A DNA stretch of 64,000 bases from Bacteroidaceae bacterium (GTDB lineage: Bacteria > Bacteroidota > Bacteroidia > Bacteroidales > Bacteroidaceae), in assembly GCA_017619335.1 (NCBI GenBank), contig JAFZSP010000032.1, positions 62,001-126,000 on the forward strand, written 5' to 3'. Below are positions 38,385-47,075 of the stretch, piece after piece. A program made the translations under genes and the position numbers. The notes under the pieces are model-generated. The model was not told where the DNA came from. It ran no database searches and worked only from the letters and a program-made list of their open reading frames with translations. Numbering within the stretch: the stretch's first letter is position 1; each line of letters starts with the position of its first letter.

Positions 38385-39011
38385 ATGGCTATTAAGTTTC
38401 AATACAACAAGACATCGCTCCAGCAGATTGAGAAGCAGCTGAAGATGCGACAGCGGACCTTGCCGATCATCAAGAACAAGGAAACCGCGTTGCGTTTAGA
38501 GGTGAAGCGCTGCAAGGAGGAGGTGGCCGCGTTGGAGGCGAAGCTGAAAGAACAAATCGCCGGCTACGAGCGGATGTACGCCCTCTGGGGAGAGTTCGAC
38601 GCCTCGCTGGTGGAGCTGAAGGATGTGGAGATGGATGTGAAGAAGGTCGCGGGCGTGCGCGTACCTATTTTAAAAAATATCCGTCTCGAAGCAAAACCCT
38701 TCGGCATCTTCAGTGCTCCCAAATGGTACTTCGACGGCATCAACCTCCTGCACGGCTTGGCCAAGACTGCTGTGGAACGCGAGTTTGCCGTTGCCAAGTG
38801 CGACCTGCTGGACCACGCCCGCCGCAAGACCACCCAGAAGGTGAACCTCTTTGAGAAGGTGCAGATTCCGGGCTTCCAGGAAGCGGTGCGCAAAATCAAG
38901 CGATTCATGGAAGACGAAGAGAACCTCTCCAAGTCTTCACAGAAAATCCTCAAATCCCTGCAAGAGAAACGACGCGCTGATGAGGAAGAAGAGAAAGGAG
39001 GTACCGCATGA
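38385..39011 (+). CDS. ntpD: V/A-type ATPase subunit D (central shaft)
   Basis: 208 residues forming two long helices that make the rotating shaft within A3B3 (the counterpart of gamma in F-type enzymes). KFQYNKTSLQQIEKQLKMRQRTLPIIKNKETALRLEVKR at the start and the C-terminal EKVQIPGFQEAVRKIKRFMEDEENLSKSSQKILKSL match the family. It overlaps ntpI by 4 nt (ATGA). Confidence 0.9.
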   Translation: MAIKFQYNKTSLQQIEKQLKMRQRTLPIIKNKETALRLEVKRCKEEVAALEAKLKEQIAGYERMYALWGEFDASLVELKDVEMDVKKVAGVRVPILKNIRLEAKPFGIFSAPKWYFDGINLLHGLAKTAVEREFAVAKCDLLDHARRKTTQKVNLFEKVQIPGFQEAVRKIKRFMEDEENLSKSSQKILKSLQEKRRADEEEEKGGTA

Positions 39012-40852
39012 TTGAGAAAATGAAAAAGCTGACCTTCCTGGTCTATCATCGTGAATATGAGGAATTCCTGCATCGCTTGCAGGACTTGGGCGTCATGCAC
39101 GTGGAAGGTGGCACTCTCGCCGATGGGCAGTCCGAAGCCGTGGCTGCAGAGATGGAAGAACTCCGTCGCGTAGATACCCTCCTGAACCAGTTGCAGCAGC
39201 TGCCTGCACAAAAGGTGGAAGGTGCGGATGCAAATTGTAAAATGGTAAATGATGGTCAAGATTCAAATTCTACATCTGACATTTTACATTCAGGCGAAGC
39301 TCTTCTCTCCCGACTCTCCGAGCTCGACGGTCGTGACAAGGAACTCTCTGCACAGGTGGAGAGCCTCACACCGTGGGGCGAATTCGACCCCGTTGAGGTT
39401 CGTCGCCAGATGACTGAAGCAGACTGTGAGATGCGTTTCTTCACCGCCCCCACCAAGGTCTTCCAGAAGGAAATTGCATCCAACTACCCTGTGGCTGCCA
39501 TCTGCGAACAGAAAGGGAAGACATTCTTTGTGGCCATCAGTCATCACCAAGAGACGTTAGAGGTGCCCGCCACGGAAGTCACGCTCCCCGACACCTCTCT
39601 CAGTGCCCTCAACGCCGACTTGGAACAGACCCGTGTTCAGTATGCTGCGACTTTGGCACAGCTCCACCAGCTTGCCGCCACCCGGACCGCAGATATTCAG
39701 GCGTTTCGCAGCGAAATCGCCTCCCGCCTGGACTTCGATACCGTGCGCTTCAGCACCGCCACCGCTGCCGACGACCACCTCATGGTGCTCCGCGGCTGGA
39801 TTCCGGCCAAGAAGCAGGACGAGGTGAACAGCGCTTTTGCCGACAGTGGCGCCTGGTACGAAATCAGCGACCCGCAACCTGGAGACGACATCCCAGTTTG
39901 CCTGAAGAACAACCGCTTCTTCCGCCTCTTCGAGATGTTCACCGAGCTGTATATGCTGCCGAAGTACTCCGAGCTGGACCTCACGCCCTTCCTCGCTCCC
40001 TTCTATATCCTCTTCTTCGGACTCTGCTTGGGCGACTCGGGCTATGGTCTGTTTATCACCCTTTCTGTCCTTGCCATCAAGTTCTTCAAGAAAGACTTGG
40101 GCAAGAGCATGAAGGCTGCCATGAACCTGTTGCTGATTCTGGGACTCTCCGCATTCTTCTGCGGTCTGCTCTCCGGCGCTTTCTTCGGCTTCAACCTCTA
40201 CACCTTGAATGTGCCGTTCTTCGACAAGATAGGTTCCGTTGTTGCGCTGGATAACAGTCAGATGTTCAATCTCTCCCTCATCCTGGGCTTCATTCAGATT
40301 ATCTTCGGTATGTGCCTGAAGGCCTACAACCAGACCATTCAGCTCGGTTTCCGCTACTCACTCTCCACCATCGGATGGATGATGGTCATCCTCTCGCTGG
40401 CCGTCACGCTGTTGCTGCCCCAGTATGCAGCCACCGCCAAGTGGTTCACCTACGGCGGTTTGGCGCTGGCGTTCTTGCTGAACAGCCCCGAGCGTTACTC
40501 CAAGAATCCCGTCACGGGCCTGCTCATCAATGTAGGTTCCGGCCTGTGGAATGCCTACAATACCGCTACGGGTATGCTGGGTGATATGCTGTCCTACGTG
40601 CGTCTGTTTGCCCTCGGTCTCTCGGGTGGCATTCTGGCTACGGTCTTCGACAGCTTGGCCACAGGTCTGGCACCTGACAACGCCATCCTGGGTCCCATCG
40701 TCATGGTGCTCATCTTCGTCTTCGGCCATGCGCTAAACATGTTCATGAATGTCCTCGGCGCTTTCGTGCACCCCATGCGTCTTACCTTTGTGGAGTTCTT
40801 CAAGAACGCCGGTTATGAGGGCGGCGGCAGTGCCTACAGACCTTTCAAGTAA
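39008..40852 (+). CDS. ntpI: V/A-type ATPase membrane subunit I (subunit a)
   Basis: 614 residues. The N-terminal cytosolic half (1-330) has coiled-coil arms joining the peripheral stalk; the C-terminal half has seven or eight membrane helices carrying the ion half-channels (LGDMLSYVRLFALGLSGGILATVFDS contains the essential Arg). Residues 75-96 (ANCKMVNDGQDSNSTSDILH and following) are encoded by a stem-forming repeat element like those found between the operon's other genes, here inserted in frame into the variable coiled-coil arm. Confidence 0.93.
   Translation: MIEKMKKLTFLVYHREYEEFLHRLQDLGVMHVEGGTLADGQSEAVAAEMEELRRVDTLLNQLQQLPAQKVEGADANCKMVNDGQDSNSTSDILHSGEALLSRLSELDGRDKELSAQVESLTPWGEFDPVEVRRQMTEADCEMRFFTAPTKVFQKEIASNYPVAAICEQKGKTFFVAISHHQETLEVPATEVTLPDTSLSALNADLEQTRVQYAATLAQLHQLAATRTADIQAFRSEIASRLDFDTVRFSTATAADDHLMVLRGWIPAKKQDEVNSAFADSGAWYEISDPQPGDDIPVCLKNNRFFRLFEMFTELYMLPKYSELDLTPFLAPFYILFFGLCLGDSGYGLFITLSVLAIKFFKKDLGKSMKAAMNLLLILGLSAFFCGLLSGAFFGFNLYTLNVPFFDKIGSVVALDNSQMFNLSLILGFIQIIFGMCLKAYNQTIQLGFRYSLSTIGWMMVILSLAVTLLLPQYAATAKWFTYGGLALAFLLNSPERYSKNPVTGLLINVGSGLWNAYNTATGMLGDMLSYVRLFALGLSGGILATVFDSLATGLAPDNAILGPIVMVLIFVFGHALNMFMNVLGAFVHPMRLTFVEFFKNAGYEGGGSAYRPFK
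39231..39294 (+). repeat. Repeat element inserted in frame in ntpI
   Basis: TGTAAAATG (39236-39244) and its exact inverse CATTTTACA (39280-39288) flank heptamer-like units (TCAAGAT, TCAAATT, CTACATC, TGACATT). The core matches the intergenic elements at 35191 and 36984. Confidence 0.8.
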
Positions 40853-40875
40853 AGAAAAAATAAATCAAACAATAA

Positions 40876-41364
<489 letters not shown>

Positions 41365-41366
41365 TA

Positions 41367-42560
41367 ATGTTTCAGGTTTCAAGATTCAGGTTTCACTTAC
41401 TCCCGCTCTTCCTCCTCTTTCTCCCTTGTGCCGCCCAGGCCGACAACTGGATGAGCCGCCTGCCGGATGATGCCTACGTCTCCGTGCTCTCCATTCCAGG
41501 CAGCCATGACAGTGCCACGGGCAGCGGATGGGTAGAAGGGATGGAAGATCTGGGTGAGGCTTTTGCCCGCACCCAAGACTTGACCATCGCCCAACAATGG
41601 ACGCTGGGTATCAGGGCTTTTGACCTGCGGCCTTGCAGTTATGAGGATCGCATGAACCTCAATCATGGCATCATTCCCACCGTCTTGAGCTTGGAGGGCG
41701 TGCTGGCCGAGTTGCGTGACTCTCTGGCTGCGAACCCCTCGGAGTTTGTCATCATTCACATGCGTCACGAGTCCGAAGGCGACCAGGTGGAGAACGTCTT
41801 TGACCAGCGGATTCAAAGCCTGCTGCGCAGTGATGACTTCCAGGGATTGTTTGTGGATTTCAACAAGGCACTGCGAGTCCGTGACATGAGGGGTAAGATT
41901 CTGGTTATCAGTCGTGACAAGTATGCCTCCACCCCCATCGGAGGCTTCTTCCAGAACTGGACCGGTGAAGCCAACTGGAACAAACAGCAGCAGCTGAAAA
42001 TCGTGGGCTCCAAGAGCAGCGGCACAGCATCCGGCATCGTTCAGGATTATTCAGAGACTTGGCAGAATGGTGCCTTGAAGACCAAGGTGGATGCCATCAA
42101 TAAGTTGCTGACATATAGCACCACGCACAAAACCACCAGCGTCAGCAGCATCCGTTGGATTTTCAACTTTGCCTCAGCCTTTGCCCGTGTGGAATCCCTC
42201 TTCGGCTACAATATTTCCACCAGTGACGGTTATCGTGACAACGCCTCTGTTACTCACGCTACCATCCTGGACTTCCTGCAAACCCACGACCCAGGGCCCA
42301 CGGGCGTGATCCTCATGGACTATGTGGGCGTGGAGAGCAGCAATGGTTTCTCCACCCGCGGACGTGAAGTCGTGGAAACCATCATTCAGAACAATTTCCT
42401 TTATCTTCCCGAGCCCAGCGATGCAGTTGGCGCTCTTCCTGTGGTCAGCCTCGCTCCTGCGGCTCGCTACACCCTCAACGGCCAGCCAGCTAGTGCCCGT
42501 CAGGGACTCTTCATTGAGACCCGTCCAGGCGCTCAGGCTCGCAAAGTGCTGCTAAAATAA
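41367..42560 (+). CDS. PI-specific phospholipase C-like phosphodiesterase, secreted
   Basis: 397 residues from the ATG at 41367. The TIM-barrel X domain shows both catalytic His residues: H47 in SIPGSHDSATG and H100 in NLNHGII. Calcium-free bacterial PI-PLCs cleave phosphatidylinositol or GPI anchors; the lipid target here is unknown. The signal peptide begins MFQVSRFRFHLL, of which the first residues are encoded by heptamer repeats placed directly after the ATG. The C terminus (YTLNGQPASARQGLFIE ... RKVLLK) is a variant of the type IX tail. It follows ntpK with 2 nt between, so it may be transcribed with the ATPase. Confidence 0.87.
   Translation: MFQVSRFRFHLLPLFLLFLPCAAQADNWMSRLPDDAYVSVLSIPGSHDSATGSGWVEGMEDLGEAFARTQDLTIAQQWTLGIRAFDLRPCSYEDRMNLNHGIIPTVLSLEGVLAELRDSLAANPSEFVIIHMRHESEGDQVENVFDQRIQSLLRSDDFQGLFVDFNKALRVRDMRGKILVISRDKYASTPIGGFFQNWTGEANWNKQQQLKIVGSKSSGTASGIVQDYSETWQNGALKTKVDAINKLLTYSTTHKTTSVSSIRWIFNFASAFARVESLFGYNISTSDGYRDNASVTHATILDFLQTHDPGPTGVILMDYVGVESSNGFSTRGREVVETIIQNNFLYLPEPSDAVGALPVVSLAPAARYTLNGQPASARQGLFIETRPGAQARKVLLK
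41370..41397 (+). repeat. Heptamer array at the start of the PI-PLC-like gene
   Basis: TTTCAGG, TTTCAAG, ATTCAGG, TTTCACT in register directly after the ATG; it encodes F-Q-V-S-R-F-R-F-H of the signal peptide. Confidence 0.85.
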
Positions 42561-42601
42561 GATTTTAATCCGAAAGTTTGATAAATTACCATTATATACA
42601 G

Positions 42602-44278
42602 ATGTTACGTACGCTCTCTCTTTTGGCATTTTTGCTTTTCTCTTCTCTGTCCTTTGGTCAGGGCTTCCGCGTCAAGAGCTTCAAGCTGAGTAAGTCCGAT
42701 GACCTGGCAGCCATCTCGCCTCGCACCGACAAGAACGGCCGCACCTGCGGTCTGGTGAAAGTGTCGGCAGAGATTGATGACCTGGAATTCATCGGAGCCG
42801 TGGGAAAAGTCACACGCTCACTCGACGAGTACTGGGTCTATCTCTCCGATGGTGCCGAGTCCATCACTATCATGCGTCCTCATTATCTTCCCACCATTGT
42901 CCGCTTTGGCGATTACGGCACGGGAAGCATTATGACCAAGACCACTTATGTTATGGAACTCAAAGAGTCCGACTTGAATATGGAGAAGTGTGGTGTGATG
43001 ATTCATGTGCTACCTGCTTCCGCTCAGGTGAAAATTGACGGCGTAATGCTGAAAGCCAATCCCGAGGGCGATTATCAGTTAATGCTCCCCAAGGGCAATC
43101 ACACCTGCGAGTTCTCTGCCTATGGCTGCCGTGATGCGTCCCGCACTGTGGTCACAGGCAGCGGTGCACAGCGCATGGAGCTGGAGCTGGAGTCCATCCT
43201 TGCCGAGCTCACCATCAATAGCCAGACAGAGGGTGCCGAACTCCTCATCAATGACGAGATGAAAGGCACGAGCAACTGGACTGGTAAGCTACTGCCCGGA
43301 GAGTACAAGGTGGAACATCGCATGAAGGGTTACCTCCCTGCCAGCCAGACGATTACATTGGCAGAGAAGGAGACTCGCACGCTGGACTTAGGCGCGCTGG
43401 ATCACATCCGGGGCTCCTTTGCCGTGACCACAGTGCCGGCGGGCTGTCTGCTCTGGTTGGATGACGAGGGCAGCGGCAAGGCTCCGTGTGACGTCTCTGG
43501 CGTCATCTTTGGGCGTCATATTCTCGTTGCTGAGGTAGATTCCTGCGGTCTGAAACGCCGTGTGGAGATGCCTGTGAAAGTGGAGGAAGTGGGCAGTCAG
43601 GAGGTCACCATCCGCGTGGCCACCGACCAGGAACTGGAGCAGCATCGTGAAGCTCTGGAAGTCTTCTGCCGCGGCTTCGTCCTGGATACCAAGGGCATGA
43701 GTGCCAGCGGCTATTACCCCCAGCCCGCTGCCAAGGCACCCTACGACAGCATCATGGACCGCATGGACGTCCTGGACAGTTCCTTCTTTGTACACAAGGT
43801 GTTCTTCCCCGAGTATGAGGCCGATGCAATCATTTCTCCCAACCAGTGCATAGGTGAGAACCTGTTCAAGTTCTACACCTACGTGGACATCAACGATGAT
43901 GAACCCCTGAAGCTGAAGTCCAACCCCAAGTACTTCTACATCAAACAGCCCGACAAGGCACTGCGCGTGGCCGGCAAGATGGGCAAGCAGCTCAGCAGGC
44001 ATGAAATGGCTTGGGTGGCCAACGCCTTCTATCGCAATGGCAACTATGAGCAGTCCATCCAGTGGTTCCGCCGCTGGTTTGAACAGGGACAGGCACAGGG
44101 CGACGAGGAAGACTACTACGCCGGCCGCTGCTACCTCTGCTGGGGCGATGCCTACAAGCATCTGGGGCAGAGCACCGATGCCCGCGAGTGGCTGGACCGT
44201 GCCATCGCCATTCTGGAAAAGACCGAGAAGAAACCAGCCCAGCTCAAGAAGTTCCGTCAAATCGCCAAGGAGAACTGA
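42602..44278 (+). CDS. Secreted PEGA-domain and TPR protein
   Basis: 558 residues starting at ATG 42602, which opens a Sec signal (MLRTLSLLAFLLFSSLSFGQ). Beta-rich PEGA-type repeats follow: VMIHVLPASAQVKIDGVMLKA, ELTINSQTEGAELLINDEMKG, GSFAVTTVPAGCLLWLDDEG. After these comes an all-helical region with tetratricopeptide character (NAFYRNGNYEQSIQWFRRW, GRCYLCWGDAYKHLGQSTDAREWLDRAI). PEGA domains are found in envelope proteins, often with TPRs, and probably mediate protein or glycan contacts. No enzyme motif is present. Confidence 0.75.
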   Translation: MLRTLSLLAFLLFSSLSFGQGFRVKSFKLSKSDDLAAISPRTDKNGRTCGLVKVSAEIDDLEFIGAVGKVTRSLDEYWVYLSDGAESITIMRPHYLPTIVRFGDYGTGSIMTKTTYVMELKESDLNMEKCGVMIHVLPASAQVKIDGVMLKANPEGDYQLMLPKGNHTCEFSAYGCRDASRTVVTGSGAQRMELELESILAELTINSQTEGAELLINDEMKGTSNWTGKLLPGEYKVEHRMKGYLPASQTITLAEKETRTLDLGALDHIRGSFAVTTVPAGCLLWLDDEGSGKAPCDVSGVIFGRHILVAEVDSCGLKRRVEMPVKVEEVGSQEVTIRVATDQELEQHREALEVFCRGFVLDTKGMSASGYYPQPAAKAPYDSIMDRMDVLDSSFFVHKVFFPEYEADAIISPNQCIGENLFKFYTYVDINDDEPLKLKSNPKYFYIKQPDKALRVAGKMGKQLSRHEMAWVANAFYRNGNYEQSIQWFRRWFEQGQAQGDEEDYYAGRCYLCWGDAYKHLGQSTDAREWLDRAIAILEKTEKKPAQLKKFRQIAKEN

Positions 44279-44311
44279 CCTCCCATCCATCACATTCTCA
44301 TTCAGGAAGTT

Positions 44312-45355
44312 ATGGACAACATCAGGTTTACAGACGTCGTGATTGTCGGCGGCGGCCCTGCGGGTTCCGTGTGTGGGTGTCTGCTGAAACGTGCAGGGGT
44401 GGATTGCGTGATTGTGGATCGTGCCACTTTCCCGCGTGACAAGATTTGTGGCGGGGGCTTGACCTATAAAGCTTGGCGTCTGCTGGAACAGTTGGTGCCA
44501 GATGTCCGTTATGACTATCGTCCTGTGACCCACATGCACCTGCAGTTTGACGATGACCCTGCGAGCGAGTTTGAATCTGAGTTTGAGCTCCGAATGACGC
44601 GCCGTAAGGACTTCGACTATTCGTTGTTGTGCCATTATCAGCAAGCCGCTGATGGTGAGGTGATTCAGGATGCCTTTGTCAGTTATGAAACGTTGGAGGA
44701 CGGGCAGCTGCTGCTCACTTTCAAGTCCGGATTGCGCATCCGTTGCCGTTATTTGGTGGCTGCCGACGGAGCCCACAGCCGCGTGCGCCGGCAGATGTTC
44801 GGCCGCAGCCGGGACGAGGCCGTGCTGTTCCTGGAACAATACACGGAACCGACTGGTGCACACGAGATTTTCGCCCATTTCTCCCGCGACTACTTTCCTG
44901 GATGCTTCTACAAGTTTCCCGGACCGGGACGTGACATCTGGGGTTACATGGGCCCGGTGACAGACCGCGAGAGCTTCCAGAAGCTGCTACAACGCTATCG
45001 TGTGCCAGCCGGACGCCTCGTCGGAGGTTATATTCCCATGAACGTTGTGGAGTCCACCAACGACCATATCATCTTCATTGGTGATGCCGGTGGCTTCCCC
45101 AATCGCATCACAGGCGAGGGCCTCTATGATGCCTTCAAGACGGCCGAGAACGCCAAAGTTGCCATCGTGGAGGGTAAGCCCTTCCGGCAGACCAACCGCG
45201 AGGTATATGCCAAGATGCGTGCACAGGACCGCCTCCTGCGATTCGCCAACACTTCTTTCTGCCGCATCATCTTCCGCTGGGTAATCCGGCATCCGCGCAT
45301 CTCCAAAGCGCTCTTCGATGCAAAGATGAAGCGTGAAACGTGGCTACCCCGATAA
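44312..45355 (+). CDS. FAD-dependent oxidoreductase, geranylgeranyl reductase family
   Basis: 347 residues. The dinucleotide motif VVIVGGGPAGSV is at about 9-20, followed by DRATFPRDKICGGGL (the P-x-x-K-x-C-G-G motif of the family) and a second FAD contact FIGDAGGFPNRITGEGLYDAF. Members saturate isoprenoid chains or act on other lipid and aromatic substrates; the Bacteroidetes members are mostly uncharacterised. It starts 33 nt after the PEGA gene. Confidence 0.85.
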   Translation: MDNIRFTDVVIVGGGPAGSVCGCLLKRAGVDCVIVDRATFPRDKICGGGLTYKAWRLLEQLVPDVRYDYRPVTHMHLQFDDDPASEFESEFELRMTRRKDFDYSLLCHYQQAADGEVIQDAFVSYETLEDGQLLLTFKSGLRIRCRYLVAADGAHSRVRRQMFGRSRDEAVLFLEQYTEPTGAHEIFAHFSRDYFPGCFYKFPGPGRDIWGYMGPVTDRESFQKLLQRYRVPAGRLVGGYIPMNVVESTNDHIIFIGDAGGFPNRITGEGLYDAFKTAENAKVAIVEGKPFRQTNREVYAKMRAQDRLLRFANTSFCRIIFRWVIRHPRISKALFDAKMKRETWLPR

Positions 45356-45405
45356 AGAAAGCTTCCTCATCAAAAAGGCAAGTATCTGACTCCAAATATT
45401 GAGAT

Positions 45406-46281
45406 ATGATTAAAAAGTCGATACGATTTTTCAATGACCGCGAGGTACGGGCAGTGTGGGACGAGGAACACAGCAAGTGGTGGTTTTCGGCTACGGACAT
45501 CGTGAGGGCCATCAACGATGAGGATGACTACAAGAAGTGTCGTAACTACTGGAAATACCTAAAGGGTAAGATGGCCAAGGACGGTATTGAACTGGTTAGT
45601 GTCACTAACCACTTCAAATTCCAGGCTCCCGACGGCAAACAGCGCTTTGCTGATGCGCTGGATGCTGACTGTGTGCAGACGCTGGCGAAGAACTATCCGA
45701 ACAACCGTGCCCGTAAGTTCCTGGAATGGTTCATCTATAGTGACAACAGCATCGACGGACAGAGCAAGAAGAAAGCATATACACTCATCGAGAGTGGATT
45801 GCTTGACAGCATGAAACCAGGGACGGTTGAGTGCCTCAAACAGATTCATGCTTACTTGTTTGGAGGGCTCTACGATTTTGCAGGGCAGATTCGAACCAAG
45901 ACGATTTGGAAAGACGGCACGCTGTTCTGCCGGGCTGAGTATCTGATGCAAAACCTGAGAATCATCGAGGCGATGCCAGAGAACACCTTCGATGAAATAG
46001 TAAACAAATATGTGGAGATGAACATGGCCCATCCTTTCATGGAGGGTAACGGTCGAAGCACACGCCTTTGGCTGGATCTGATATTCAAGAAACGCCTGAA
46101 ATTATGTGTCGATTGGAGTCAGATTGACAAGAAGGATTATCTGGCCGCCATGCGCAGAAGCACTACAGACTCTGCAACCATCAAGGCTTTGCTACAAAGA
46201 GCAATGACCGATAAGATTAACGACCGCGAGATCTTTATGAAGGGCATAGACTACTCGTACTATTATGAACAGGAAGAATAG
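45406..46281 (+). CDS. BRO-N-like domain fused to a Fic domain
   Basis: 291 residues. Residues 1-110 resemble the BRO-N / DinD-type module of phage antirepressors (FNDREVRAVWDEEHSKWWFSATDIVRAI, later DALDADCVQTLAKNYPNNRARKFLEWF). Residues 120-285 form a Fic domain whose active-site motif HPFMEGNGRSTR at 209-220 is complete, with catalytic H209, metal-binding E213 and phosphate-binding R217 and R220. Fic enzymes transfer AMP or other groups to Ser/Thr/Tyr. No S/T-x3-E-G/N inhibitory helix is obvious, and no partner antitoxin is adjacent. It lies at the left edge of the accessory region. Confidence 0.85.
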   Translation: MIKKSIRFFNDREVRAVWDEEHSKWWFSATDIVRAINDEDDYKKCRNYWKYLKGKMAKDGIELVSVTNHFKFQAPDGKQRFADALDADCVQTLAKNYPNNRARKFLEWFIYSDNSIDGQSKKKAYTLIESGLLDSMKPGTVECLKQIHAYLFGGLYDFAGQIRTKTIWKDGTLFCRAEYLMQNLRIIEAMPENTFDEIVNKYVEMNMAHPFMEGNGRSTRLWLDLIFKKRLKLCVDWSQIDKKDYLAAMRRSTTDSATIKALLQRAMTDKINDREIFMKGIDYSYYYEQEE

Positions 46282-46298
46282 AAATGGCATACTCCTTT

Positions 46299-46596
46299 GG
46301 ACGCAAATGCACTTGCGTCCATACGACTTGGCACTTTCCTTTATTCGCGGGAGCTCGAAAGGCCAGACGCTATGCAAATAACGCTGTACCCTTAACTTTG
46401 TCCAACCCCTGTTGGACAAGCCCTTGGCTTCACCTTCACCTGAGCTTAACCTCATCCCGTCCCAGGCTTAAGGGTTATCGCCCCAAAGCTTAACCTCATT
46501 CCGCTCCGAGCTTAAGCGCAGAAAAAAAATTTTTTTCTTCAGAAAACACTACACTCTACACTGAAGCCACCAAGTTAGTGTAGAGTGTAGTGTTTT
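46299..46596. repeat. Hairpin-dense non-coding tract
   Basis: Stretch of 778 nt without a gene (46282-47059). Perfect or near-perfect inverted repeats follow one another: 46299-46322 (arms TGGACGCAA/TTGCGTCCA), 46399-46420 (TTGTCCAAC/GTTGGACAA), and two 30-bp direct copies at 46443-46472 and 46487-46516, each starting AGCTTAACCTCAT and ending in CTTAAG. Then comes a perfect 20-bp inverted repeat (arms 46543-46562 and 46577-46596) bracketed on both sides by A8T7. Short reading frames here are palindrome translations and are not considered genes. Confidence 0.8.
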
Positions 46597-46730
46597 TCAA
46601 ACAAAAAAAATTTTTTTCATATTCCTTTTTTATGGGCAACCCCACTCATTCCAGAGACAGGTGACCTGCATCTCACGTTCCAGATAACCGTTGCTGGGGC
46701 TCTAGGTAATGGTTGCAGAGGCTTTTGCTG

Positions 46731-46756
46731 CGGGCATCAAACCGCGGAGATGCCCG
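46731..46756. repeat. Further inverted repeat in the non-coding tract
   Basis: CGGGCATC (46731-46738) and GATGCCCG (46749-46756) with a 10-nt loop. Between here and 46960 only AT-rich DNA and a small ACTTTTTC/GAAAAAGT hairpin are seen. Confidence 0.6.
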
Positions 46757-46963
46757 TATCTAACGCTCCAGACACCAATTCCTCGGCCTCCAAAAACCAT
46801 TATTTTCTGCGATTCGGCCACGCTCGACCTTTGGTCGCTTGATACTTCAAGAACTTTTTCAAGAAAAAGTGATGACGAGGGGTGTCTTTCCCTTCATTTT
46901 CCTCTCATTTTTCTCTTTTCTATGTTCTTTTTTCCTTCTAATTATCACTTTTTCTGCATTTTT

Positions 46964-46995
46964 CTTGGTTGATTCAAAAGAATTACCTACTTTTG
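46964..46995 (+). promoter_or_regulatory. Promoter of a candidate small RNA
   Basis: CTTG at 46964-46967, 20 nt, TACTTTTG at 46988-46995. There is no gene on this strand for 970 nt downstream, only a short hairpin-terminated segment. Confidence 0.6.
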
Positions 46996-47002
46996 CCGCA
47001 GA

Positions 47003-47075
47003 AAAGGAGGATATCCTTTAACTGGATTGATAGAGTAGCGCCGTAATCGGGTCAGCAAATCAATCCGGTTTTTTT
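47003..47075 (+). ncRNA. Candidate small RNA of about 73 nt
   Basis: Begins about 7 nt after a good -7 box. It contains a small hairpin (AAAGGA/TCCTTT around GGAT) and ends in a 12-bp stem with one G-U pair (AACTGGATTGAT with ATCAATCCGGTT) whose 3' arm runs into seven Ts. No open frame of useful length. The terminator overlaps the 3' end of the convergent minus-strand gene. Its identity is unknown. Confidence 0.5.

Noticed and set aside
43388..44878. A 496-codon minus-strand frame across the PEGA and flavoprotein genes
   Set aside because: It spans two well-supported plus-strand genes and shows no recognisable protein features; a shadow frame.
46284..46493. Short frame starting MAYSFGRK after the Fic gene, and its minus-strand counterpart
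   Set aside because: Both are translations of the same palindrome and neighbouring repeats; no sign of coding constraint.
46443..46516. Possible CRISPR in the non-coding tract
   Set aside because: Only two copies of a 30-bp repeat with a 14-bp spacer, no cas genes; better described as direct repeats of a palindromic unit.
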